Source of the DNA: Beijerinckiaceae bacterium
Lineage (GTDB): Bacteria; Pseudomonadota; Alphaproteobacteria; Rhizobiales; Beijerinckiaceae
Assembly: GCA_947452455.1 (NCBI GenBank)
Contig: CANGBX010000001.1
Span: forward strand, 310,001-374,000
Length of the DNA stretch: 64,000 nucleotides
Reading direction: 5' to 3'
Below, in pieces: positions 47,026 to 54,997 of this stretch (position 1 is the first letter of the stretch; every line of letters starts with the position of its first letter). The notes under the pieces were generated by a model that was not told the DNA's origin, did not search any database, and saw only the letters and a program-made list of their open reading frames with translations. The position numbers were made by a program, and so were the translations under genes.

Positions 47026-49704
47026 ATGACCAAATGGGTTTACACCTTCGGTGACGGCAAGGCCGAGGGCGAAAGCGGGATGCGCAATCTGCTGGGTGGC
47101 AAAGGTGCCAATCTGGCTGAAATGTCCAACCTCGGACTGCCCGTCCCCCCGGGCTTCACGATCTCCACGGAAGTGTGCACCTATTTCTATGATCACGGGC
47201 GCAAATATCCCGATGAGCTCGTGGCGCAGGTCGAAGCCGCGCTCGCTCATATCGGCAAGATTGCCCATCACGTCTTTGGCGATCCCGGCAATCCGCTGCT
47301 CGTCTCTGTTCGCTCGGGTGCACGCGCCTCCATGCCCGGCATGATGGATACAGTGCTCAACCTCGGTCTGAATGATGAGACTGTGGCAGCGGTTGCTAAA
47401 AGCGCGGGTGATGAGCGCTTTGCTTATGATTCCTACCGCCGCTTCATCCAGATGTATTCCAATGTCGTGCTCGATGTGGACCATCATGAATTCGAAGAGA
47501 TCCTCGAAGAGTTCAAGGATCACCATAATTACATGCTCGACACCGATCTCACCGCCGCCGATTGGCGCGAAGTGATCACGGGCTACAAAGCTAAAGTCGA
47601 GGCCGCGACAGGAAAACCTTTCCCGCAAGATCCCAAAGAGCAGCTGTGGGGCGCGATTGGTGCGGTCTTCGGTTCGTGGATGAACCAGCGCGCCATCACC
47701 TATCGCAAGCTCAATGATATTCCGGCCTCCTGGGGCACGGCGGTCAATGTGCAGGCCATGGTGTTTGGCAATATGGGCGAGACATCTGCCACAGGCGTTG
47801 CCTTCACGCGCAATCCCTCCACCGGCGAGAACGAGCTTTATGGCGAGTTCCTCATCAATGCGCAGGGCGAAGATGTGGTGGCGGGCATTCGCACGCCGCA
47901 AAACATTTCGGAACGCGCGCGCATTGCAGCGGCCTCCGACAAGCCCTCGATGGAAACGGCGCTGCCCGAAGTTTATCAAGAATTCGTGCGCGTGACGCAT
48001 TTGCTGGAAAAGCATTATCGCGACATGCAGGATCTCGAATTCACGGTGGAGCGCGGTAAGTTGTGGATGCTGCAAACCCGCAGCGGCAAGCGCACGGCCA
48101 AAGCCGCTCTGCGCATTGCGGTTGAAATGGCGGATGAAGGCCTCATCACCAAGGAAGAGGCCATCACGCGTGTCGATCCGGCAGCGCTTGATCAGCTGTT
48201 GCACCCCACCATTGATCCGAAAGCCGAGCGCAAGATTATTGCGACAGGCCTGCCGGCCTCACCGGGCGCAGCCTGCGGCGAGATTGTTTTCAATTCTGAT
48301 GAAGCAGAATCGCTGAAAGCAGCGGGCAAGAGCGTGATTCTGGTGCGTGTGGAGACAAGCCCCGAAGATATTCACGGCATGCATGCCTCAGCTGGCATTC
48401 TCACCACACGCGGCGGCATGACCTCGCATGCAGCGGTTGTTGCGCGTGGCATGGGCAAGCCTTGCGTGTCAGGTGCGGGGTCCATCCGCGTCGATTATGC
48501 CACGCAAACGCTGACCTCAGCGGGTCGCACGCTGAAGAAGGGCGATGTCATCACGATTGATGGTTCGACAGGCCAAGTGCTCGAAGGCGCCGTGGCCATG
48601 TTGCAGCCCGAACTGTCTGGCGAATTTGCAACCCTCATGGGCTGGGCCGACCAGGTGCGCCGCATGAAAGTGCGCACCAATGCCGAAACGCCGGCTGATG
48701 CACGCGTCGCGCGCTCTTTTGGTGCGGATGGCATTGGCCTGTGCCGGACCGAACATATGTTCTTTGAGGGTGATCGCATCATCGCTGTGCGCGAGATGAT
48801 TTTGGCGGATGAAGAAGCTGGCCGCCGCGTGGCGCTGGCGAAATTATTGCCCATGCAGCGTCAGGATTTTGCTGAACTCTTCGAGATCATGCAGGGCCTG
48901 CCTGTCACGATCCGTCTGCTCGATCCCCCGCTGCATGAATTCCTGCCCCACACAGATGAGGAAATCGCCGAAGTGGCCGCAGCCATGAACACGGATGCAG
49001 CCAAACTCAAGCGCCGTGCCTCAGAGCTGCATGAATTCAACCCGATGCTGGGCTTCCGTGGTGTGCGCATCGCCATTGCCTATCCCGAAATTGCCGAAAT
49101 GCAGGCACGGGCCATTTTTGAAGGCGCGGTTCTCGCAGGCAAAAAGACAGGCCAGCCGGTGACAGCTGAAATCATGGTGCCGCTGGTGATGACGCGCGCC
49201 GAACTTGATCTCACCAAGGCGCGCATTGTTGCTATGGCGGAGGCGGTTGAAAAAGAAACGGGCGTGAAAGTGCCCTATCAGGTCGGCACGATGATCGAAT
49301 TGCCACGCGCGGCTTTGCTTGCGGGTGAGATTGCCAAGAGTGCGGAATTCTTTTCCTTCGGCACGAATGATCTGACGCAGACAGCGCTGGGTATTTCGCG
49401 TGATGATGCGGCGTCTTTCTTGGGGCCTTATACGGCCAAGGGCATTCTGCCTGCCGATCCTTTCGTGACACTTGATCAGGAAGGTGTGGGCGAATTGGTG
49501 AGGATTGCAGCTGAACGCGGCCGCAAGGCGCGCCCCGATATCAAGCTTGGCATTTGCGGCGAGCATGGGGGTGATCCCGCCTCGATCGCTTTTTGTGAAC
49601 GCACAGGGCTTGATTACGTGTCCTGCTCGCCCTTCCGTGTGCCGATTGCCCGACTTGCTGCTGCACAAGCCGCACTTGGCAGACAGGCAGCGAGCCAAGC
49701 CTGA
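47026..49704 (+). CDS. ppdK: pyruvate, phosphate dikinase
   Basis: Interconverts pyruvate, ATP and phosphate with phosphoenolpyruvate, AMP and pyrophosphate; it allows PEP to be made from pyruvate or glycolysis to run with pyrophosphate. The 892-residue product has GGKGANLAEMSNLGLPVPPGF at the ATP-grasp start, the phosphohistidine H468 in TRGGMTSHAAVVARG, and the C-terminal barrel with NDLTQTALGISRDD and the CGEHGGDPAS cysteine. GGGGACGATCGAT precedes the ATG. Length is typical. Confidence 0.97.
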   Translation: MTKWVYTFGDGKAEGESGMRNLLGGKGANLAEMSNLGLPVPPGFTISTEVCTYFYDHGRKYPDELVAQVEAALAHIGKIAHHVFGDPGNPLLVSVRSGARASMPGMMDTVLNLGLNDETVAAVAKSAGDERFAYDSYRRFIQMYSNVVLDVDHHEFEEILEEFKDHHNYMLDTDLTAADWREVITGYKAKVEAATGKPFPQDPKEQLWGAIGAVFGSWMNQRAITYRKLNDIPASWGTAVNVQAMVFGNMGETSATGVAFTRNPSTGENELYGEFLINAQGEDVVAGIRTPQNISERARIAAASDKPSMETALPEVYQEFVRVTHLLEKHYRDMQDLEFTVERGKLWMLQTRSGKRTAKAALRIAVEMADEGLITKEEAITRVDPAALDQLLHPTIDPKAERKIIATGLPASPGAACGEIVFNSDEAESLKAAGKSVILVRVETSPEDIHGMHASAGILTTRGGMTSHAAVVARGMGKPCVSGAGSIRVDYATQTLTSAGRTLKKGDVITIDGSTGQVLEGAVAMLQPELSGEFATLMGWADQVRRMKVRTNAETPADARVARSFGADGIGLCRTEHMFFEGDRIIAVREMILADEEAGRRVALAKLLPMQRQDFAELFEIMQGLPVTIRLLDPPLHEFLPHTDEEIAEVAAAMNTDAAKLKRRASELHEFNPMLGFRGVRIAIAYPEIAEMQARAIFEGAVLAGKKTGQPVTAEIMVPLVMTRAELDLTKARIVAMAEAVEKETGVKVPYQVGTMIELPRAALLAGEIAKSAEFFSFGTNDLTQTALGISRDDAASFLGPYTAKGILPADPFVTLDQEGVGELVRIAAERGRKARPDIKLGICGEHGGDPASIAFCERTGLDYVSCSPFRVPIARLAAAQAALGRQAASQA

Positions 49705-49970
49705 TGAATCTTGTCCGGATCTTTTATATTGGCGCCATGGCGCTGGGTGGCGTCGCATTGGGTGTGGCGAGCCTGCGTTGGCCCGTAATTCATGACGGGC
49801 CCGTGCCGCCGCTGATGTCCTTGTTGATGATTTCGCTGGTGATGGATCTTGTGATCATGAACCGCGCGGCCGAGGGCAAAATGGAGCCCTTGCAAATGAA
49901 TGAGCGCCTGGCCGGTTTTTTCGCCGGCGCTATTTTATATTTTGTGCTGCACCAGTCGCTGGCAGGTTGA
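49704..49970 (+). CDS. small membrane protein downstream of ppdK
   Basis: An 88-residue protein with two to three membrane segments (FYIGAMALGGVALGVASL, PLMSLLMISLVMDLVIM and LAGFFAGAILYFVLHQSL) and a short charged loop NRAAEGKMEPLQMNERL. Its ATG overlaps the ppdK stop (TGATG), which implies translational coupling. I do not recognise the family. A function linked to ppdK is possible by position only. Confidence 0.75.
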   Translation: MNLVRIFYIGAMALGGVALGVASLRWPVIHDGPVPPLMSLLMISLVMDLVIMNRAAEGKMEPLQMNERLAGFFAGAILYFVLHQSLAG

Positions 49971-49987
49971 TACGCATCGCCTTTCCG

Positions 49988-50076
49988 CCGTCATTGCGAG
50001 CGTCAGCGAAGCAAACCAGAAGCCTCTCGCGCGGGCTCTGGATTGCCACGTCGCCTTCGTCTTCTCGCAATGACGG
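49988..50076. repeat. REP-A palindromic repeat copy
   Basis: Complete copy between the small membrane protein gene and ppk2. The right arm has CACGTCGCCTTCGTCTTCTCGCAATGACGG. Confidence 0.9.
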
Positions 50077-50102
50077 GTCAAATCATTTCCGGAGCGCTTG
50101 AC

Positions 50103-50936
50103 ATGAATGTTTCAAAACAATTTCTCATCAAGTCCGGCAGCAAAGTCAGCCTGGGCAATCTTGACCCCGATTTCACCGACAGCGACGAGAGCAAACAGAG
50201 TGCTCTCAAGAAGGTCGAAGATAACAATCAGCGCATTCGCAAGCTTCAAGAAATGCTCTATGCCGAGCATCAACGTGGCCTTCTGATTTGCCTGCAAGCG
50301 ATTGATACAGGCGGCAAGGATGGCACCATCCGGCATGTGTTCAGCACCATGAATCCGCAAGGCTGCCGGGTGTCTTCCTTCAAGCCTCCGGTGGGGCCGG
50401 AACTCGATCATGATTTCCTCTGGCGCGCGCATCGGGATGCGCCGGGCAAAGGCGAAGTCGTGATCTTTAATCGGTCCCATTATGAAGATGTGCTTGTTGC
50501 TCGGATTCAAAATCTTGTCCCCAAATCGGTCTGGAGCAAGCGTTATGATGAGATCAATGTCTTTGAAAAATTTCTCTCCGACAATGGCACGCATATTCTC
50601 AAATTCTTTTTGCACATCAGTAAGGATGAGCAGCTGAGTCGTTTCAAAGACCGGCTGGATGATCCCGAAAAGCGCTGGAAAGTCAGCGCCGCTGATTATG
50701 CAGATCGTGAGCGTTGGGATGATTATCAAACCGCTTTTGATGACATGCTGTCCAAATGTTCAACCGACCATGCGCCTTGGCATGTCATTCCGGCCAACCA
50801 TAAATGGTATCGTGATCTGGTCGTCTCGCAGATCGTGGCTGATTATATGGAAGGGCTTGGCATGCACTATCCAGAACCGTCTGTTGATTTTGACGAGCTC
50901 AAGAAAAAATATCACGCAGCTGAAAAAAAGTCGTAA
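50103..50936 (+). CDS. ppk2: polyphosphate kinase 2 family protein
   Basis: PPK2 enzymes move phosphate between polyphosphate and nucleotides. The 277-residue product has the P-loop-like AIDTGGKDGTIRHVF, the PPVGPELDHDFLWR motif, FNRSHYEDVLVARI and DRERWDDYQTAFDDML, all family hallmarks. Direction (making polyphosphate, or using it to phosphorylate AMP, ADP or GDP) depends on subclass, not decided here. The start at 50103 has CCGGAGCG before it. The open frame upstream runs through REP-A. Confidence 0.93.
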   Translation: MNVSKQFLIKSGSKVSLGNLDPDFTDSDESKQSALKKVEDNNQRIRKLQEMLYAEHQRGLLICLQAIDTGGKDGTIRHVFSTMNPQGCRVSSFKPPVGPELDHDFLWRAHRDAPGKGEVVIFNRSHYEDVLVARIQNLVPKSVWSKRYDEINVFEKFLSDNGTHILKFFLHISKDEQLSRFKDRLDDPEKRWKVSAADYADRERWDDYQTAFDDMLSKCSTDHAPWHVIPANHKWYRDLVVSQIVADYMEGLGMHYPEPSVDFDELKKKYHAAEKKS

Positions 50937-50955
50937 ACCAGACGTCACCTCAGCG

Positions 50956-51044
50956 CCGTCATTGCGAGCGTGAGCGAAGCAAAGCAGGGGCCTCATGTGT
51001 GGCCTCTGGTTTGCTTCTTCGCCTAGGGCTCCTCGCAATGACGG
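50956..51044. repeat. REP-A palindromic repeat copy
   Basis: Complete copy downstream of ppk2 (CCGTCATTGCGAGCGTGAGCG to CTCGCAATGACGG). Confidence 0.9.
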
Positions 51045-51164
51045 ATTGGGAGATGCGGCCTCTCCCCCGTCCCATTCTGGCACGCATGGGTGCTGCACCT
51101 TGGTAACGCTCCTGCAACGCCTATGGCCTTTAATGGGCTTCCCTAGTTTTGCGTTGCGGGTTTC

Positions 51165-51452
51165 ATGCGTCGGTCGCGTTTTCTTATGGCCTCAGGGTTG
51201 GGGCTCGTTCTCAGCGTCACCGCTTTTGCGGAGAGCCCGCGCGTGCGCCTTGCCTCTTTGCAGACGGGCAGCAAAGCCGAGCTCAATGCCAATCCCGATG
51301 AGATTGAACCGCGTAAAGACCTCAAAATTGGCGCGCAGAATTTGCCTGAGGTCGACCGCAGTTTGCGCGGCGATCCGGTGGTAGGCTTGCGCCCGACTTT
51401 GGATACGCGGCTGCGCTCTTACTTTTCGGAAGCATCCGGCACGGACAAATAA
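51165..51452 (+). CDS. small exported protein of unknown function
   Basis: A 95-residue product with an N-terminal signal peptide (MRRSRFLMASGLGLVLSVTAFAES) and a short hydrophilic mature part with no cysteine (NPDEIEPRKDLKIGAQNLPEVDRSLRGDPVVGLRPTLDTRL). I do not recognise the family. It converges on, and overlaps by 34 bases, the membrane protein gene at 51419. The ribosome site is not obvious. Confidence 0.6.
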   Translation: MRRSRFLMASGLGLVLSVTAFAESPRVRLASLQTGSKAELNANPDEIEPRKDLKIGAQNLPEVDRSLRGDPVVGLRPTLDTRLRSYFSEASGTDK

Positions 51453-51784
51453 ATCCGCCGTTTCGTTCCCATAATGCCGGCAATGATCCCCGCAATGACC
51501 CAGGCGTAGCCCGGCATGTCATGCCCGTAGGCATCAAAATGGGTGCCGGTTGCCAGTGTGGCGAGGAGCCCGCCCAAGACGAAAAAGGCCGACATCAACA
51601 TCCCGACCCAGCGTAAGCGGGATGTTGGCGCGAAGACCGCGAGTTTCAGCGAAGATCCACCCCAAAAGGCCAGCGTGCCCCCCAAAAGGAAGGATAGCCC
51701 CGGCCAGATGGTCTCCATCTGGAAGAGCTGGGCAATGCCGATCACGGCGGTGGCGATGAAATAGGCAACGAGGACAAGCAACAT
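51419..51784 (-). CDS. small four-helix membrane protein of unknown function
   Basis: A 121-residue protein made mostly of four hydrophobic segments (LLVLVAYFIATAVIGIAQLF, WPGLSFLLGGTLAFWGGSSL, WVGMLMSAFFVLGGLLATLA, YAWVIAGIIAGIMGTK). No family motif is recognised. It overlaps the end of the exported-protein gene on the opposite strand. The start ATG at 51784 has no strong ribosome site. Confidence 0.65.
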   Translation of the reverse strand: MLLVLVAYFIATAVIGIAQLFQMETIWPGLSFLLGGTLAFWGGSSLKLAVFAPTSRLRWVGMLMSAFFVLGGLLATLATGTHFDAYGHDMPGYAWVIAGIIAGIMGTKRRIYLSVPDASEK

Positions 51785-51938
51785 GGCCGGAGTCTTGGAC
51801 CAAGCCGATGGGGGCAGGCAAGGGCTTTCCCGCGCCTAAATGTGGAAACCGCACATTTGAACTGGTCGCTTGGCGTGTCGCGAATGTGATCGCTCTTCAG
51901 GGCCAGATTCTCAAAAAAGAGTGTCAGGCTCCTTTCTT

Positions 51939-51957
51939 TATGCTCGAAAAGAGTATA
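51939..51957 (+). promoter_or_regulatory. operator-like palindrome 1 upstream of nadA
   Basis: TATGCTC, five bases (GAAAA), GAGTATA: a 19-bp near-perfect inverted repeat. An identical pair of half-sites with the same spacing occurs 96 bp downstream, just before nadA. It is likely a repressor site; in alphaproteobacteria nad genes are often controlled by the NAD regulator NadQ, which I recall as binding a palindrome of this kind. Confidence 0.7.
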
Positions 51958-52034
51958 TCAATTATGTGACGAAAGGGCGCTGGATGCGCCCGTGTGCGCC
52001 TCGGCTCTGCCCAGGCGATTTTCTTGGACCTAGA

Positions 52035-52053
52035 TATGCTCATCTTGAGTATA
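52035..52053 (+). promoter_or_regulatory. operator-like palindrome 2 next to the nadA start
   Basis: TATGCTC, five bases (ATCTT), GAGTATA. It ends 6 bases before the AGAGGAGG ribosome site of nadA, a position where a bound repressor would block transcription of the leader. Confidence 0.72.
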
Positions 52054-52069
52054 ACTAGAGGAGGTCGTG

Positions 52070-53149
52070 ATGCTGGTTGAAACCCATCTCGGAAAGCAGG
52101 CGGCTCAGGCCGTGCCTTTGTCAAACGCGGCCATGCGCCTTGGCGTGCTGCCCATGCCCACATTGCAATGGACGCCGGAAGTCGAGCGTGAGACCGCGCA
52201 TCTTTATGAAAAGGTGAAGCGCGTCATTCCGCCCGTCGAATGGCCCTTCCATGCGCCTTATGTGAAGGCGATCAATGATCTCAAGCGCGAGCGCAATGCG
52301 GTCATTCTCGCGCATAATTATCAGACACCGGAAATCTACAATTGCGTTGCCGATGTTGTCGGCGATTCGTTGCAGCTGGCGCGTCTGGCGGGCTCCACCA
52401 ATGCCGACATCATCATTCAGGGTGGTGTGCATTTCATGGCGGAAACGTCGAAACTTTTGAATCCGGACAAGACAATCCTGATCCCCGACAGTAAGGCCGG
52501 CTGCTCGCTGGCTGAAAGCATCACGGGGGCGGATGTGCGCGCTTTGCGCAAGCAATATCCCGGCGTGCCGGTGGTGGCCTATGTTAACACATCGGCCGAA
52601 GTGAAGGCGGAAGTCGATATTTGCTGCACATCTTCCAATGCGGTGAAAGTGGTCGAGAGCTTGGGCGTTGATCGTGTGATCTTCCTGCCTGATCGTTATC
52701 TTGCGCAAAATGTGGCTGCCCAAACCAAGGTGAAGATCATTGCCTGGACGGGTGCTTGCGAAGTGCATGAGCGTTTCACGGCAGAAGAAATCTCGGCCTA
52801 TCGCGCCAATGATCCCGACCTGAAAGTCATCGCCCATCCCGAATGCCCGCGCGAAGTGGTCGAAGTCTCCGACTTCGCCGGCTCCACCGCCGCGATGATC
52901 GATTATGTGAAAACGCAGGCACCCAAGCGCGTGTTGCTGGTCACCGAATGTTCCATGGCGGATAATGTCGCAACAGAAACACCCAACGTGGAATTCGTGC
53001 GGCCCTGCAATCTTTGCCCGCATATGAAGCGCATCACGCTGCCGAAGATTCTCGACAGCCTCGTCTATCTGCGCGAGGAAGTGACAATTGATCCGGCGCT
53101 AGCGGCGCGTGCACGCCTCAGCGTGCAGCGGATGATTGATCTGGGTTGA
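52070..53149 (+). CDS. nadA: quinolinate synthase
   Basis: Condenses iminoaspartate with dihydroxyacetone phosphate to quinolinate for NAD, using a 4Fe-4S cluster. The product has [29 protein letters not shown], the cysteine in [22 protein letters not shown] and the C-terminal cluster cysteines in [15 protein letters not shown] at 52067 is also in frame, but AGAGGAGG is better spaced for the ATG at 52070 (359 residues). nadB follows after a REP-A copy; nadC is not in the window. Two operators lie upstream. Confidence 0.96.
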   Translation: MLVETHLGKQAAQAVPLSNAAMRLGVLPMPTLQWTPEVERETAHLYEKVKRVIPPVEWPFHAPYVKAINDLKRERNAVILAHNYQTPEIYNCVADVVGDSLQLARLAGSTNADIIIQGGVHFMAETSKLLNPDKTILIPDSKAGCSLAESITGADVRALRKQYPGVPVVAYVNTSAEVKAEVDICCTSSNAVKVVESLGVDRVIFLPDRYLAQNVAAQTKVKIIAWTGACEVHERFTAEEISAYRANDPDLKVIAHPECPREVVEVSDFAGSTAAMIDYVKTQAPKRVLLVTECSMADNVATETPNVEFVRPCNLCPHMKRITLPKILDSLVYLREEVTIDPALAARARLSVQRMIDLG

Positions 53150-53167
53150 CGGCGCCCCAACTTTGCG

Positions 53168-53258
53168 GCGTCATTGCGAGGAGCGCGAGCGCGACGCGGC
53201 AATCCAGAGGCCATATGTGAGGCTTTTCTGGTTTGCTTCGCTTCGCTCGCAATGACGG
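53168..53258. repeat. REP-A copy between nadA and nadB
   Basis: Complete copy (CGTCATTGCGAGGAGCGCGAGCGCGACGCGGCAATCC to CTCGCAATGACGG) in the 139-bp gap between two genes of one pathway. If nadA and nadB share a message, the palindrome is transcribed within it. Confidence 0.9.
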
Positions 53259-53288
53259 CCTTTTGCAAGGTAAGGAATATTCGATCCC

Positions 53289-54833
53289 ATGCCCACTTCT
53301 GACATTCTGATCGTGGGCGGCGGCATTGCGGGTCTTTTCTGCGCACTCAAACTCGCCCCCAAGCGTGTGACGCTGGTGGCGCCTGTTTCGCTGGGTGCGG
53401 GCGCATCCTCGACCTGGGCGCAAGGTGGTGTGGCGGCGGCGCTGGGCGAGGGTGATAGCCCCGAAAAACATACGCAAGATACGCTTCTGGCAGGGGCGGG
53501 CATTTGCGACCGCGATATTGTTCTGGGCATGGCGCGCGAAGCCTCTGCCCGCATCGAGGATTTGCTCGATGCCGGCGTGCCGTTTGACAAAGATGCAAAG
53601 GGTCATTTTCTGCAATCGCGCGAGGCCGCCCATAGCGAGCGCCGCGTTGTGCGCGTGCAAGGCGATATGGCAGGCCGCGCCATTATGGATGCGCTTGTGG
53701 CGCAAGTGCGCGCCACATCATCCATTGAAATTCTCGAAGATCATACGGCCGAAGATCTCATCCTTCATCATGGTCGCGTGATCGGCGTGATCTTGCGCCA
53801 TTCTGATGGTCGCCGCGAAAAGCTCGCGGCCAATGCCACCATTCTGGCCACCGGCGGCATTGGCCGTTTGTACAAAGTCACCACCAATCCGCAAGAAGCG
53901 CGCGGCCAAGGTGTTGCAATGGCTGCACGCGCGGGCGCCATTATTGCGGATGCGGAATTCGTGCAATTCCATCCCACAGCCATCGACATTGGCCGTGATC
54001 CCGCACCGCTCGCCACCGAAGCTCTGCGCGGCGAGGGCGCCATTCTTGTCAATCAGGAAGGCCAGCGTTTCATGCAGGCTTTACATCCTGATGCAGAGCT
54101 CGGGCCCCGCGATATTGTTGCGCGTGGTGTATTTGCTGAAATTGCATCAGGGCGCGGCGCATTTCTTGACGGGCGCAAACATCCCGGCTCCCGCTTCATG
54201 CAGGATTTTCCCGGCGTCGCTGAAATCTGCATGTCGGCCGGCATTGATCCGGAGATTGATCTCATCCCCATTTGTCCGGCGCAGCATTATCACATGGGTG
54301 GTGTGTGGACGGATGCGCGCGGGCGCTCGTCGCTGGGCAATCTCTGGGCTGTGGGGGAAGTGGCATCAACGGGTGTGCATGGCGCCAATCGTCTGGCATC
54401 CAATTCGCTTCTCGAAGCGGTGGTCTTTGCCGCACGCATTGCCGAGGACATCAAGAACCGCGATCCGCATGATTTTGATGTCAGCCTTGTCGAAGGCTTT
54501 TTGAAATCGCGCGTGCCCCAAACCGCCATTCTTGCGCAGCCCCATCTCGAAGAAAAATTGCGCGAGACGATGAGCACCTATTGCGGGGTTATCCGCAACG
54601 AGCAGGGCCTGCGCCATGCGCTCACGGTGATTGGCACAATCGAGCAGGAAGCGCGCGATCCCAATCTGCGCAACATGTGCACGACGGCCTTGATCATTAC
54701 GGCGGCTGCGCTGGCGCGGCAGGAGAGCCGGGGCGGGCATTTCCGGGATGATTTTCCGGCGGCCGATCCCGATCAGGCACTCCGTTCACGCTTGACGCTG
54801 CGCGAGGCCCGCCTCATCGCCTCCGGCCTCTAG
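53289..54833 (+). CDS. nadB: L-aspartate oxidase
   Basis: FAD enzyme making iminoaspartate for quinolinate synthase. The 514-residue product has the FAD motif ILIVGGGIAGLFCAL, GASSTWAQGGVAAALGEGDSPE, RRVVRVQGDMAGRAIM-type segment, CPAQHYHMGGVWTDARGRSS and GVHGANRLASNSLLEAVVFAARIAEDI near the C-terminus, as expected for NadB. It is on the same strand as nadA, 139 bp downstream, with REP-A between, and so could be co-transcribed or have its own promoter near 53260. Confidence 0.95.
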   Translation: MPTSDILIVGGGIAGLFCALKLAPKRVTLVAPVSLGAGASSTWAQGGVAAALGEGDSPEKHTQDTLLAGAGICDRDIVLGMAREASARIEDLLDAGVPFDKDAKGHFLQSREAAHSERRVVRVQGDMAGRAIMDALVAQVRATSSIEILEDHTAEDLILHHGRVIGVILRHSDGRREKLAANATILATGGIGRLYKVTTNPQEARGQGVAMAARAGAIIADAEFVQFHPTAIDIGRDPAPLATEALRGEGAILVNQEGQRFMQALHPDAELGPRDIVARGVFAEIASGRGAFLDGRKHPGSRFMQDFPGVAEICMSAGIDPEIDLIPICPAQHYHMGGVWTDARGRSSLGNLWAVGEVASTGVHGANRLASNSLLEAVVFAARIAEDIKNRDPHDFDVSLVEGFLKSRVPQTAILAQPHLEEKLRETMSTYCGVIRNEQGLRHALTVIGTIEQEARDPNLRNMCTTALIITAAALARQESRGGHFRDDFPAADPDQALRSRLTLREARLIASGL

Positions 54834-54863
54834 AAAAGGCGCTGGCCCGAACCCCTTGCTCTC

Positions 54864-54893
54864 GCCCTTGCCATTGCCCTTGCCCTTGCCCTT
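54864..54893. repeat. hexanucleotide tandem repeat
   Basis: Five units of GCC(C/A)TT in a row (GCCCTT, GCCATT, then three GCCCTT), flanked by partial copies from about 54853 to 54906. It lies between nadB and the TPR gene, in a stretch with no gene. Confidence 0.7.
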
Positions 54894-54997
54894 TGCGCCC
54901 TTGCCGAGCGGACCCAAAACCGCCATGTTCGAGCGTGAAAAGGGAGAGTGGGGTTCGTTATGCGCGCCCCCTTGGTTCTCTCCGCGCTGAGAAAGAA

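Noticed and set aside
46945-48204. Minus-strand frame of about 420 codons opposite ppdK
   Set aside because: Shadow of ppdK, which is an unmistakable gene on the other strand.
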